From: Corynebacterium tuscaniense
GTDB taxonomy: Bacteria; Actinomycetota; Actinomycetes; Mycobacteriales; Mycobacteriaceae
NCBI RefSeq assembly: GCF_008693065.1
Contig: NZ_VXKH01000013.1
Span: 1-37,752, forward strand
Reading direction: 5' to 3'
Length of the DNA: 37,752 bases
The stretch's first letter is position 1, and the number at the start of each line of letters is the position of its first letter. Below, in pieces: positions 8,530 to 16,138 of this stretch. The translations under genes were made by a program, and so were the position numbers. Below the pieces are notes generated by a model that saw nothing but the letters and a program-made list of their open reading frames with translations, was not told the origin of the DNA and searched no databases.

Positions 8530-9732
8530 ATGGCAGATCAGAATGTGAATGGGGTTGCAGCGCTACTGAACCCGAAGACGGACTATTACCAGGTGTTCGC
8601 CGATGTTGATGGTGAGGACCTTCAGTGGTGGAAGAAAGCCCGCGAATTCATGGAATTCGCCCGCCCCTCCATCAATGAGGCGTGGGAGAAGGCCGAGTAC
8701 AACATCCCCGGTGTTGAGGAAGCGGCACGCCGCGGCCTTGTCACCGACGGCATTTCTATCGACGGCCAGCCCGGCATTTCCATTCGTGCAAACCGCCTGA
8801 TCCAGATGGAATTCGCGCGCACCGACGCATCAACGGCCACCGCGCACATCGTTCAGTCCGGCCTGGCGATGCGCTCGATCGACATGTGCGGCTCCGAGGA
8901 GCAGAAGGCCAAGTACCTGGGCCCGATGTCCCGCATGGAGATCCGCGGCGCCTTCGCCTTGACTGAGCCAGATCACGGTTCCGATTCCATCGGACTGGAG
9001 ACCTCTGCTCGCCGCGAGGGCGACGAGTGGGTCATCAACGGTGAGAAGAAGTGGATCGGCCACGGCTCCGTGGGCCACATCTCCATCGTCTGGGCACGTG
9101 ATGAGGAAGACGGTGAAGTCAAGGGCTTTATCGTTGACCAGGACCAGGAGGGGTATGAGGCGGAAACGATCGTCGGTAAGGCATCGTTGCGCGGCATTCC
9201 GCAAGCGCACATCAAGCTTAACGACGTCCGCGTGTCCGACGACCGCCGTCTGCCCAACTCCCACTCCTTCCGCGACACCGCGAAGGTGCTCACCGGAACC
9301 CGCATCGCGGTCGCGTGGGTGGCCCTCGGCATGGCGATCGACTGCTACGAGAAGGCTCTTGACTACGCCCAGCGCCGCGTCCAGTTCGGCCGCCCACTGG
9401 TGAAGAACCAGGTCATCCAGCAGCGCCTCGCTGACATGCTGCAGGAAGTCACCTCCATGGCGCTGTACTGCCGTCGCCTCCTCGAACTGGAGGAAGCCGG
9501 CGAACTCAACGAGAAGCAGGCAGCCCTGGCTAAAGTGCACAACACCCGCGGCGCACGCAAGGTGTCCGCCGACGCGCGCGACATGTTCGGTGGCGTAGGC
9601 ATTCTCCTGGAGAACGACGTGGCACGCCACCACGCCGATATTGAATCCCTGCACACCTATGAGGGCACTGACACGATGCAGTCCCTCATCGTGGGTAAAT
9701 CCATCACCGGTGTGAGCGCGTACCGTTCATAA
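8530..9732 (+). CDS. Acyl-CoA dehydrogenase, glutaryl-CoA-dehydrogenase-like (copy 2)
   Basis: 400 codons, a tandem paralogue of the preceding gene, beginning 5 nt after it. It has the same length and motifs (FALTEPDHGSDS; catalytic Glu378 in HTYEGTDT), with differences concentrated in the N-terminal third and around the substrate pocket: DASTATAHIVQ replaces DASMGTAFGVQ. The residue aligned with glutaryl-CoA dehydrogenase Arg94 is Ala103. Identical DNA blocks of 41 and 47 nt are shared with copy 1, pointing to recent duplication or gene conversion. The two products could form a hetero-oligomer or serve different chain types; the sequence does not decide. The operon ends at a strong terminator just downstream. 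Confidence 0.93.
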   Translation: MADQNVNGVAALLNPKTDYYQVFADVDGEDLQWWKKAREFMEFARPSINEAWEKAEYNIPGVEEAARRGLVTDGISIDGQPGISIRANRLIQMEFARTDASTATAHIVQSGLAMRSIDMCGSEEQKAKYLGPMSRMEIRGAFALTEPDHGSDSIGLETSARREGDEWVINGEKKWIGHGSVGHISIVWARDEEDGEVKGFIVDQDQEGYEAETIVGKASLRGIPQAHIKLNDVRVSDDRRLPNSHSFRDTAKVLTGTRIAVAWVALGMAIDCYEKALDYAQRRVQFGRPLVKNQVIQQRLADMLQEVTSMALYCRRLLELEEAGELNEKQAALAKVHNTRGARKVSADARDMFGGVGILLENDVARHHADIESLHTYEGTDTMQSLIVGKSITGVSAYRS

Positions 9733-9742
9733 GAACGCAAAC

Positions 9743-9776
9743 ACCGGGCCTGGCAACGTGCTGGGCCCGGTTTTTC
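9743..9776 (+). terminator. Terminator of the acyl-CoA dehydrogenase operon
   Basis: The stem ACCGGGCC / GGCCCGGT (9743-9750 with 9764-9771) is followed by TTTTT, 10 nt after the second dehydrogenase stop. Confidence 0.85.
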
Positions 9777-9940
9777 ATGCCCCGAACAGATCGAAGTGCG
9801 TCGCCTTATCTTCGTCGATATCTGTAGCGAGGTGCGAGTACACCACCAGGTCGTTGTAGATGCCACGCAGCAACTCAGCGTGCCTGCTCATTCCTTCGAA
9901 AGTGAAGTCGGCACGCTGCGCAACCCGTCGCCACGATGAC
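9775..9940 (-). pseudogene. Truncated copy of the 3' end of the GNAT gene at 11069-11563
   Basis: On the minus strand this reads RRVAQRADFTFEGMSRHAEL and then LLRGIYNDLVVYSHLATDID before TGA at 9775. It matches the C-terminal third of the intact GNAT protein almost residue for residue (RRVAQRAGFTFEGISRHAEL). DNA similarity continues past the stop of the intact gene (GATCTG...GCATGAAAAACC). The 5' part is missing and there is no start codon, so it is a remnant. The fragment extends 15 codons beyond where the intact copy ends at TAG, so one copy gained or lost a stop. The two copies bracket the gene at 9966-10883. Confidence 0.75.
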
Positions 9941-9965
9941 CTGCGACGATCATCGGGACTATTGC

Positions 9966-10883
9966 TTACGTGCTTTGCAGACCTTGCAGATCATTGAAAA
10001 TCTGCTCGTTGAAATCGTAAACATAAGGACCCCATTTTTTAATAGCGGCGGTCAAAGCACCATCATCTAAACCAGTGCTGGTGTCCACGACCCCGCGCGT
10101 GAACATCTCGATGTGGTCACCATAATCGTAAATACAAGCTGAGGGAGCCGCCGCTTGCATGCTCAGCCAGTTAATCGAGTGCGCAAGCGCCTCCCCCAAA
10201 CCGGGCAAAGACTGTAGTGAAGATCCGATGATAAACCGCAGCGCACCGTCGATAACTTCGATGTCCATCTTCTGGCCGCCGATACTGGCTTCGACGACTT
10301 CCCCGATGTTTGTGGTGCGTACCTGCGGAATCGCCCCGGTTAGCTGCGTCATGCTGTGCACCACACGGGCCGTAGTTACCAGGGGGCCGAACTCGTCGTC
10401 GGGAGAACATTCATCCTTATACACGTCATAAATATCGGTGTTCAGCGCGAACTGTTCAGGGATAGTGACGGGAACCGTGACATCGATGAATCCCTGCTCA
10501 GCGATCTCGCGGTACCACGTGTCAATCTCGCGGAGGCAGGTGTTCCACCACGACTGCACCTGCCCCGCCGTGAGGCTTTCGCTGGCGAACATCGTCGATT
10601 TTGCCATCACCCGGTCCTCATAGAAGACGAACCGGCACACCCCCAAGGCGGACATTTGTAGAGCATTGCTGCGCATAAGAACATCAGATTCCTGGGAGAC
10701 CACACCCGGCAGCAAAAAGGTCGCTTCGATCGACGCGTGCTCATCTTTGACCGCGATAAACGCCGCCATCCCGTCCACCGGATATGACCCGGTGGCCTGA
10801 GCCCTCTCGTCGCCAATGAGAACGTGCTGCCCAAGATTCGCTAACGCTATAGCGCACGCATTAAGGGTGAAGGGAATCTGCAT
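9966..10883 (-). CDS. Uncharacterised protein, possible tandem YbjN-like domains
   Basis: 305 codons, ATG start preceded by AAAGGAG. No signal peptide or membrane helix. The protein looks like two halves of about 150 residues (about 1-135 and 170-305), each with mixed alpha/beta pattern and a Trp-containing amphipathic helix region (SWWNTCLREIDTWYREIAEQ in the first half). This recalls YbjN/type III chaperone-like folds, but I cannot confirm it without a profile search. A -10-like TATTAT (complement of 10920-10925) lies upstream. The gene is flanked by the broken and the intact copies of the GNAT 3' end, so it probably arrived by recombination. Function unknown. Confidence 0.65.
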   Translation of the reverse strand: MQIPFTLNACAIALANLGQHVLIGDERAQATGSYPVDGMAAFIAVKDEHASIEATFLLPGVVSQESDVLMRSNALQMSALGVCRFVFYEDRVMAKSTMFASESLTAGQVQSWWNTCLREIDTWYREIAEQGFIDVTVPVTIPEQFALNTDIYDVYKDECSPDDEFGPLVTTARVVHSMTQLTGAIPQVRTTNIGEVVEASIGGQKMDIEVIDGALRFIIGSSLQSLPGLGEALAHSINWLSMQAAAPSACIYDYGDHIEMFTRGVVDTSTGLDDGALTAAIKKWGPYVYDFNEQIFNDLQGLQST

Positions 10884-11068
10884 GCTCGTGTGCTCCTTTA
10901 GTCGGTTCGGATCGGTCGCATAATAGTATCTGAGAAGAAACTAAGAGGACTACTCAAGGGCCTGAGATACAAACAGGAACACACAAGAAGCGGCTCCCAT
11001 CATAAGAACCCGAAGACATGGTCCGGTTTTTCATGCTCAGAGCAGATCGACGTGCATCTGCCTATCCT

Positions 11069-11563
11069 CTAGTTGCTGTCTGTAGCGAGGTGCGAGTACA
11101 GCGCCACGTCGTTGTATGTGCCGCGCAGCAACTCAGCGTGCCTGCTAATCCCTTCGAAAGTGAAGCCGGCGCGCTGGGCAACTCGACGCGAAGCATGGTT
11201 GTGTACAGCTGCGCGAAGTTCGACACGGTGGACGCCTTCCTCGTGCGCCCCCTGCGTCACGATACGGACCGCCTGTGTCATGATGCCACGCCCCCGCGCC
11301 CACGGCGCAGTTGTATATCCGAGATTGGCCACATCATCCGACATGCTTCTTAACTCGACATTTCCGGCGTAGCGCTCATCGAGAACGATGGCGTAGCGTC
11401 TCACCCCTGTGGGTGGCGCTGCCAGAAACTCACGCAGATGGTCTTCTGTATATGGATCCGGAACATGAGTGAAGCGCACTGTCTGTTCATCTGTGACTGA
11501 CTTCAAGATGTCTTCTTCAACGTGAGGTATCTGCGCGACCTGGTCCCAAGGCACAACCTTCAT
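11069..11563 (-). CDS. GNAT-family N-acetyltransferase (RimJ/RimL type)
   Basis: 164 codons. The acetyl-CoA-binding motif A is APWARGRGIMTQAVRI (R-x-x-G-x-G type), followed by the RimL-like block RVELRAAVHNHASRRVAQRA with GFTFEG. The substrate could be a protein N-terminus, an amino acid or an antibiotic; the sequence does not say. No ribosome binding site precedes the ATG. TACCGT (complement of 11571-11576) sits 7 nt before it, as expected for a leaderless transcript. A partial duplicate of its 3' end lies at 9775-9940. Confidence 0.85.
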   Translation of the reverse strand: MKVVPWDQVAQIPHVEEDILKSVTDEQTVRFTHVPDPYTEDHLREFLAAPPTGVRRYAIVLDERYAGNVELRSMSDDVANLGYTTAPWARGRGIMTQAVRIVTQGAHEEGVHRVELRAAVHNHASRRVAQRAGFTFEGISRHAELLRGTYNDVALYSHLATDSN

Positions 11564-11624
11564 GGGGGCAACGGTAACAGGCTGAAGTCATCCGGGGCTT
11601 AGATAAGCGAAAGTCGCGTCTCAG

Positions 11625-12539
11625 TTAAACGTCGAGCTCAACCTCCGTGGGCGTACCGTCCTCATCTGCGAAAACCGTGACTGGATGTCCACCGAACAGG
11701 TAACCATCGTCGAGTTCGATGCAAATCTCACCACTTTCCATAACCGATACGTACACCGCACGGAAGCGCTCAACCACATCCTCGACGGTCCACTCCGGGG
11801 CAGGAGTTGGGCGGCCCTCAGCCTCAGCGACATCGTGGCGCCATTCGTTCGCGGTGGGCAACGCCTCCTTAGCCGCAAACCTGCAGGCATTATCAAGCAT
11901 CTCTTGCGTGACAACGCGATTCATAACATCCACTGCCGGAGCGAAGCGTTCCTCTCGCTCAACCGGTTCCTGCAGCAGGGGATCCTTCCCTTCATAACTG
12001 ATGCTGATGTTGACCCCGAGCGATTCTGCGCGGCCTAGGAAAGACTCAATGTCGCGATGGATGGTTAGATCACCTAAATCTGTGTTGATCACTTGATTCT
12101 TTCGGGCGAACGCAGCGAGCTCCTCCAATTCCGGATCTGACAGAAGGGAGGGAACGTCCCACACTGCAAAAATTGGCTCAGTACCGCTTCCCGAGTAGGG
12201 CAAGAAAGAAGACTCTGTCCCCCTCGTCCGGTACACCGTAAACGGCTTCAGATCAGCGATTTCACCGGGGTCAAACGTGACTTCTCCGTTTTCCGAGCGC
12301 CTCACATGCGGATACACGATCCTAATTCGGCCTGTGGTTACCGCACCGTCAGGAAGCAGTCTCACAGCGAGCCCATCAAGTCGCTCTTGGGAGACTGAAA
12401 TCTCTTCCTTACCAAAAGGATTATCTACCGTGTAACGCTCAGGCACCCGCGCGAGCACAAAGAGAAATTCCTTCGCATCCCCCTTCAGCAATGTTTTCAC
12501 AGCAGATTCATCCGGGAACTCTTGATAAAATGAAAGCAC
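11625..12539 (-). CDS. Uncharacterised 304-residue protein, probably leaderless
   Basis: The frame opens with GTG at 12581, but that codon lies directly under the fad-operon terminator and has no ribosome binding site. I prefer GTG at 12539 (first residues MLSFYQEFPDESAVKTLLKG), because a perfect TATAAT (complement of 12547-12552) sits 7 nt upstream. The protein is acidic and soluble. Its N-terminal half is beta-rich. Its C-terminus (DDGYLFGGHPVTVFADEDGT) resembles the end of small immunity-type DUF domains such as DUF2262/DUF6985, which is only an impression by eye. No partner toxin is visible nearby. Function unknown. Confidence 0.7.
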   Translation of the reverse strand: MLSFYQEFPDESAVKTLLKGDAKEFLFVLARVPERYTVDNPFGKEEISVSQERLDGLAVRLLPDGAVTTGRIRIVYPHVRRSENGEVTFDPGEIADLKPFTVYRTRGTESSFLPYSGSGTEPIFAVWDVPSLLSDPELEELAAFARKNQVINTDLGDLTIHRDIESFLGRAESLGVNISISYEGKDPLLQEPVEREERFAPAVDVMNRVVTQEMLDNACRFAAKEALPTANEWRHDVAEAEGRPTPAPEWTVEDVVERFRAVYVSVMESGEICIELDDGYLFGGHPVTVFADEDGTPTEVELDV

Positions 12540-12546
12540 GGCGCCG

Positions 12547-12552
12547 ATTATA
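12547..12552 (-). promoter_or_regulatory. -10 box for the 304-residue gene
   Basis: TATAAT on the minus strand ends 7 nt before a GTG codon, placing the transcription start at the start codon. No convincing -35 was found. Confidence 0.45.
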
Positions 12553-12585
12553 AACGCGGTAGTTCTTCCCCTCTCTGCCACTACT

Positions 12586-12627
12586 TAAAAAGAAAGCCGG
12601 CTCCCGAAGAAACTCGGGGCCGACTTT
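12586..12627 (-). terminator. Terminator of the fadA-fadN operon
   Basis: On the minus strand, AAGTCGGCCCCGA pairs with TCGGGAGCCGGCTT (one bulge or mismatch) around a short loop and is followed by TCTTTTTAA. It starts 13 nt past the fadN stop. Confidence 0.85.
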
Positions 12628-12639
12628 AGGCGTTGAACG

Positions 12640-14847
12640 CTAGTTGTTCAGCGGGCGACGCGTGGTGGCCATAGCCACGGCGCGGTCATGGTTCTCCTGG
12701 CGTGCCAGAACCTTGGCCGCGGCGACAACCTGGCGGTTGCCCAACTCGTCCTCGTCCGCGGTGCCTTCACCCGTGTAGACGGAGGCAAGGGCCTCACCTA
12801 TTGCCTTGTCAGTGTCAGAACCATCGGTGTACTCGAGGGTCTCGGTGGTCAGCGGCAGCTGGGCCTCAGTCGGCGCGGAGTAGCCTTCAGCGAGCTTCTT
12901 CACCAGCGCCAGTGCGCCTTCAACAACGTGGTCCTGGGACTGGATCAGCTGGTCATCCTTGCGCCAGAAGTCGATGTTGATGGCCGGAACCGGCTTGACG
13001 GTGCCCAGCAGTGCGTCGAAAGCGACCTTGTGCGGGTTCGGCACACCCAAGTCCACCAGGCGCTCCAAAAGGCGCACCGGGCCCGACCATGCCGGGAACA
13101 GGCCGACGTTGCGCTCCGGGAAGCCAACACGGGCCTCCGCATGGATCACGGAAGCATCGGTATGCAGGAGGAGCTCCATGCCACCACCCAGGGCGACACC
13201 GCGGACAGCACCAACGACCGGGAACGGTGCGCCACGCAGTGCGCGGAAGCCGTCGATGCCCTGCTTGATGGTGCGGGCCAGCTCCTCATTGTCGCCCTCC
13301 GGGCCGGAGAGCTTGGCCAAGGTGCCCAGGTCAGCGCCGGCGGAGAAGGCACGCTCCTCGTCGTTAGCAATGACCAGGCCCTTGAGGTCCCACTCACCGG
13401 CGTGGGTGAGTAGCTCAGTGACGTTGTTGGAGTTGGAGTTCATCGGAGTCTTGTACACAAAGACACCGAAGCCTGCGTAATCACCGTCGGTGAGCTTGTA
13501 CACCGAAACGTCGGCGTTGCCAGCGATCTCCTCGGCACCAGCAACCAGGTCAGCAACACGGATGACACCTTCGCGGGCCGGCAGGTCCGTCAGCTTGCCG
13601 TCGGTACCCAGCACCTTGCCATCGGCGTAGAAACCACCTGCTTCCTGGGCTGCCTTGAGCAGCTCCGGGGCATCGTCGAAAAGCGATGCAACATAGTCCA
13701 GCCCGATGGAATCAGCGAGCTGGAATGGGCCCTGCTTCCAGCCGTAGCCGAGCTGCATGGCAATGTCGATCTGGTCGACAGAATCCGCGATTTCCGGCGC
13801 AGTGTCGCAGCAATACTTGATGAAGACCTTGAAGACTTCCTTGGCGTAGTTGCCCTCAGGCGTGCCGGATTCCATGAGCTCCTTGGCATCCTTGGGGACC
13901 TCGAAGGACTCCTTCGGGCGGTAATCGCCGGCGGCGAAGTCGTAGACCTCATCGCGGCCGCGGAAAAAGCCGGACTCGGCCGTGCGACCAGTAAAGCCCT
14001 TGTCCAGCAAGGTCTTGAACTCATCACGCTCCACGATGTTGTAGTCGTGGTACGCATCCGACTGTGGCAGCGCCTTCAGCAGGGAGCCCCAAATACCGGG
14101 GACGAGCTGGATGCCCACGTAGTCGAACAGGCCGAAGATGCCGGTGCGCGGAACGCCAAACGGACGGCCGAATGCGACGTCTGCCTGCTCCGGCTTAATA
14201 CCCTGGTCGAAAGCGGTTTTGGCACCAGCTGCCATCCAGAAGTTACCAATGCGGTTGGCAATGAAGCCCGGGGTATCGCGGCAATCCACCACGACCTTGC
14301 CCAACTGACGCTCCAGCACGTGGTGCATCTTCTCGTTGACTTCAGCGGAGGTGTCCGGACCCTCGACGTACTCCACCAGACGCATCACGCGTGGTGGGTT
14401 GAAGAAGTGCGTGATGGAGAAGTCGCGCTTGAACTCATCCGATGCCTCGCCGAGCAGAACCTCGAGCGGGATGGTGGAGGTGTTGGACGACACCGGGGTG
14501 CCCGGCTTACGGTGCGCGTCGACCTTGGCGAAGGTGTCGCGCTTGACGTTGATGTCCTCGAAGACGGCCTCAACGATCCAATCAACCTCGCCGAGACGGT
14601 CCAAGTGGTCCTCGGTGTTACCCGGGGTGACCAGCTTGGCGTACTCAGGGCGCTGGAAACCGTAGCGCTTGAGCTGGGTGTCAATGCCGTTTTGGGCGCG
14701 AGCGTTACGCTCATCACCTTCAGCCCCCTCCACCGGCAGATCAAGGAGGTGAACCTTGATGCCAGCATTAGCCATGTGTGCGGCAATGCCAGCACCCATG
14801 GAGCCGGCGCCGAGAACAGCTGCTGTCTTGATGTCATTTACTGCCAT
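12640..14847 (-). CDS. fadN: 3-hydroxyacyl-CoA dehydrogenase / enoyl-CoA hydratase, FadN-type
   Basis: 735 codons. Bifunctional beta-oxidation enzyme with the dehydrogenase first and the hydratase last, the order of Bacillus subtilis FadN and opposite to E. coli FadB. NAD-binding motif GAGSMGAGIAAHMANAG at about residues 13-29. The dehydrogenase His/Glu pair is in THFFNPPRVMRLVEYVEG (near 146 and 158). The C-terminal hydratase keeps both catalytic glutamates, in ALGGGMELLLHTD (near 556) and GFPERNVGLFPAWSG (near 577). It starts 3 nt after the thiolase stop, so both are translated from one message. It should hydrate enoyl-CoA and oxidise the 3-hydroxyacyl-CoA made downstream of the dehydrogenases encoded at 7331-9732. 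Confidence 0.95.
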   Translation of the reverse strand: MAVNDIKTAAVLGAGSMGAGIAAHMANAGIKVHLLDLPVEGAEGDERNARAQNGIDTQLKRYGFQRPEYAKLVTPGNTEDHLDRLGEVDWIVEAVFEDINVKRDTFAKVDAHRKPGTPVSSNTSTIPLEVLLGEASDEFKRDFSITHFFNPPRVMRLVEYVEGPDTSAEVNEKMHHVLERQLGKVVVDCRDTPGFIANRIGNFWMAAGAKTAFDQGIKPEQADVAFGRPFGVPRTGIFGLFDYVGIQLVPGIWGSLLKALPQSDAYHDYNIVERDEFKTLLDKGFTGRTAESGFFRGRDEVYDFAAGDYRPKESFEVPKDAKELMESGTPEGNYAKEVFKVFIKYCCDTAPEIADSVDQIDIAMQLGYGWKQGPFQLADSIGLDYVASLFDDAPELLKAAQEAGGFYADGKVLGTDGKLTDLPAREGVIRVADLVAGAEEIAGNADVSVYKLTDGDYAGFGVFVYKTPMNSNSNNVTELLTHAGEWDLKGLVIANDEERAFSAGADLGTLAKLSGPEGDNEELARTIKQGIDGFRALRGAPFPVVGAVRGVALGGGMELLLHTDASVIHAEARVGFPERNVGLFPAWSGPVRLLERLVDLGVPNPHKVAFDALLGTVKPVPAINIDFWRKDDQLIQSQDHVVEGALALVKKLAEGYSAPTEAQLPLTTETLEYTDGSDTDKAIGEALASVYTGEGTADEDELGNRQVVAAAKVLARQENHDRAVAMATTRRPLNN

Positions 14848-14850
14848 GTT

Positions 14851-16002
14851 TTAAACCTCCAGTACGAGTGCGATGCCCTGGCCGCCACCGATGCACGCGG
14901 TGACGAGGCCGTAGCCGCCACCAGCGTTCTTCAGCTGGTGGATGAGCTTGGTGGTCAAAATGACGCCGGTGGCGCCGATGGGGTGGCCAAGTGCGATAGC
15001 TCCACCCTGAATATTGGTCTTCTCATTGTCGAAGCCGAGCTGATCAGCAACAGCGATGCACTGGGCAGCGAATGCCTCGTTGGACTCGATGAGCTTGATG
15101 TCTTTCAGGTCCAGACCAGCCTTAGCCAGTGCCTTCGGCACAGCGCCAACCGGGCCAAGGCCCATCGTGGCCGGGTCGCAGCCAGCAAGACCCCAGGAGA
15201 CAACCTTGGCCAGTGGCTCCAGGCCGAACTCCTTCAGGCCAGACTCGGTGGTCATGACGGTGGCCGCCGCCGCGTCGTTAATACCGGACGCGTTACCAGC
15301 GGTGACTGTGCCGTCCTTCTTGAAGGTCGGGCGCAGACCAGCGAGCTTCTCCAGCGTGGTCTGACGCGGGTGCTCATCGGTGGTGAACTCGCCGACCGGA
15401 ACGATCTGGTCCACGAACTCGCCATTGGCAATAGCAGCCGCTGCGCGCTCCTGGGACTGCAGCGCGTACTCGTCCTGGCGCTCGCGGGAAATGCCGAACT
15501 TCTCAGCGATGTTCTCCGCAGTAATGCCCATGCCGCCGTTGCCCATCGGATCCGTCAGCGCGCCGGTCAGCCAGTCAATCAGGCGGCCGTCGCCCATCTT
15601 GCGGCCCTGACGCATGCCTTCAACGGAGTACGGCGCCTGGCTCATCACCTCAACGCCACCGGCGATGGACAGCTTCGCATCACCCGTGATCAGTTGTTGG
15701 GCAGCGGAAATGATCGCCTGAACACCGGAACCGCACAAACGGTTCACACCATATGCGTGAGAACTTTGTGGCATGCCGGCCTCAAGCGAAACGGCCCGGG
15801 AGGTGTAGTTATCGCGCGGAATGGTGGTGACAACGTTGGCCCACACAGCGGAATCAAATTGGTCGGCCGAAACGCCGGAAGATTCGATCACGGACTTAGC
15901 AAGGTGGGCACCAAGGTCGATCGTGGCCATCTGGGATAGCGAACCTCCGAAGGTACCAACCGGGGTGCGCTTGGCCTGGGTGATGTAGATCGGCTCAGAC
16001 AT
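14851..16002 (-). CDS. fadA: Acetyl-CoA C-acyltransferase (thiolase)
   Basis: 383 codons, typical length. Catalytic residues are all visible: nucleophile Cys90 in VNRLCGSGVQAI, His340 in GHPIGATG and Cys370 in ACIGGGQGIAL. It starts MSEPIYITQAKRTPVGTFGG with ATG at 16002, preceded by GAAGGAG. It would cleave 3-ketoacyl-CoA to acetyl-CoA and a shortened acyl-CoA; the family also includes biosynthetic acetoacetyl-CoA thiolases, but the partner FadN-type gene points to the degradative role. First gene of the minus-strand operon, with a well-formed TATAAT promoter upstream. Confidence 0.95.
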   Translation of the reverse strand: MSEPIYITQAKRTPVGTFGGSLSQMATIDLGAHLAKSVIESSGVSADQFDSAVWANVVTTIPRDNYTSRAVSLEAGMPQSSHAYGVNRLCGSGVQAIISAAQQLITGDAKLSIAGGVEVMSQAPYSVEGMRQGRKMGDGRLIDWLTGALTDPMGNGGMGITAENIAEKFGISRERQDEYALQSQERAAAAIANGEFVDQIVPVGEFTTDEHPRQTTLEKLAGLRPTFKKDGTVTAGNASGINDAAAATVMTTESGLKEFGLEPLAKVVSWGLAGCDPATMGLGPVGAVPKALAKAGLDLKDIKLIESNEAFAAQCIAVADQLGFDNEKTNIQGGAIALGHPIGATGVILTTKLIHQLKNAGGGYGLVTACIGGGQGIALVLEV

Positions 16003-16016
16003 GGATCTCCTTCATT

Positions 16017-16049
16017 AATTGTGCTGGATTACACATCTCCACAATTATA
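16017..16049 (-). promoter_or_regulatory. fadA promoter with overlapping inverted repeat
   Basis: TATAAT (complement of 16044-16049) is the -10 box for fadA. An inverted repeat, AATTGTG (16017-16023) with CACAATT (16040-16046), overlaps the -10 box and spans the predicted transcription start. This is a good position for a repressor operator, for example of a TetR-type fatty-acid regulator. Confidence 0.55.
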
Positions 16050-16138
16050 GGGAAGATCACACTGGAGTATCCAACCTAAATCACTTTTCTTAGGCCACGT
16101 ATCCTCGATCACATTTTTTGGGTGCCCCCACGATCCAA

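Noticed and set aside
14047..15939. A 630-codon open frame on the plus strand opposite fadN/fadA
   Set aside because: It is antisense to two enzymes with complete active sites; the long frame is a mirror effect of biased codon use in high-G+C genes and shows no protein-family motif.
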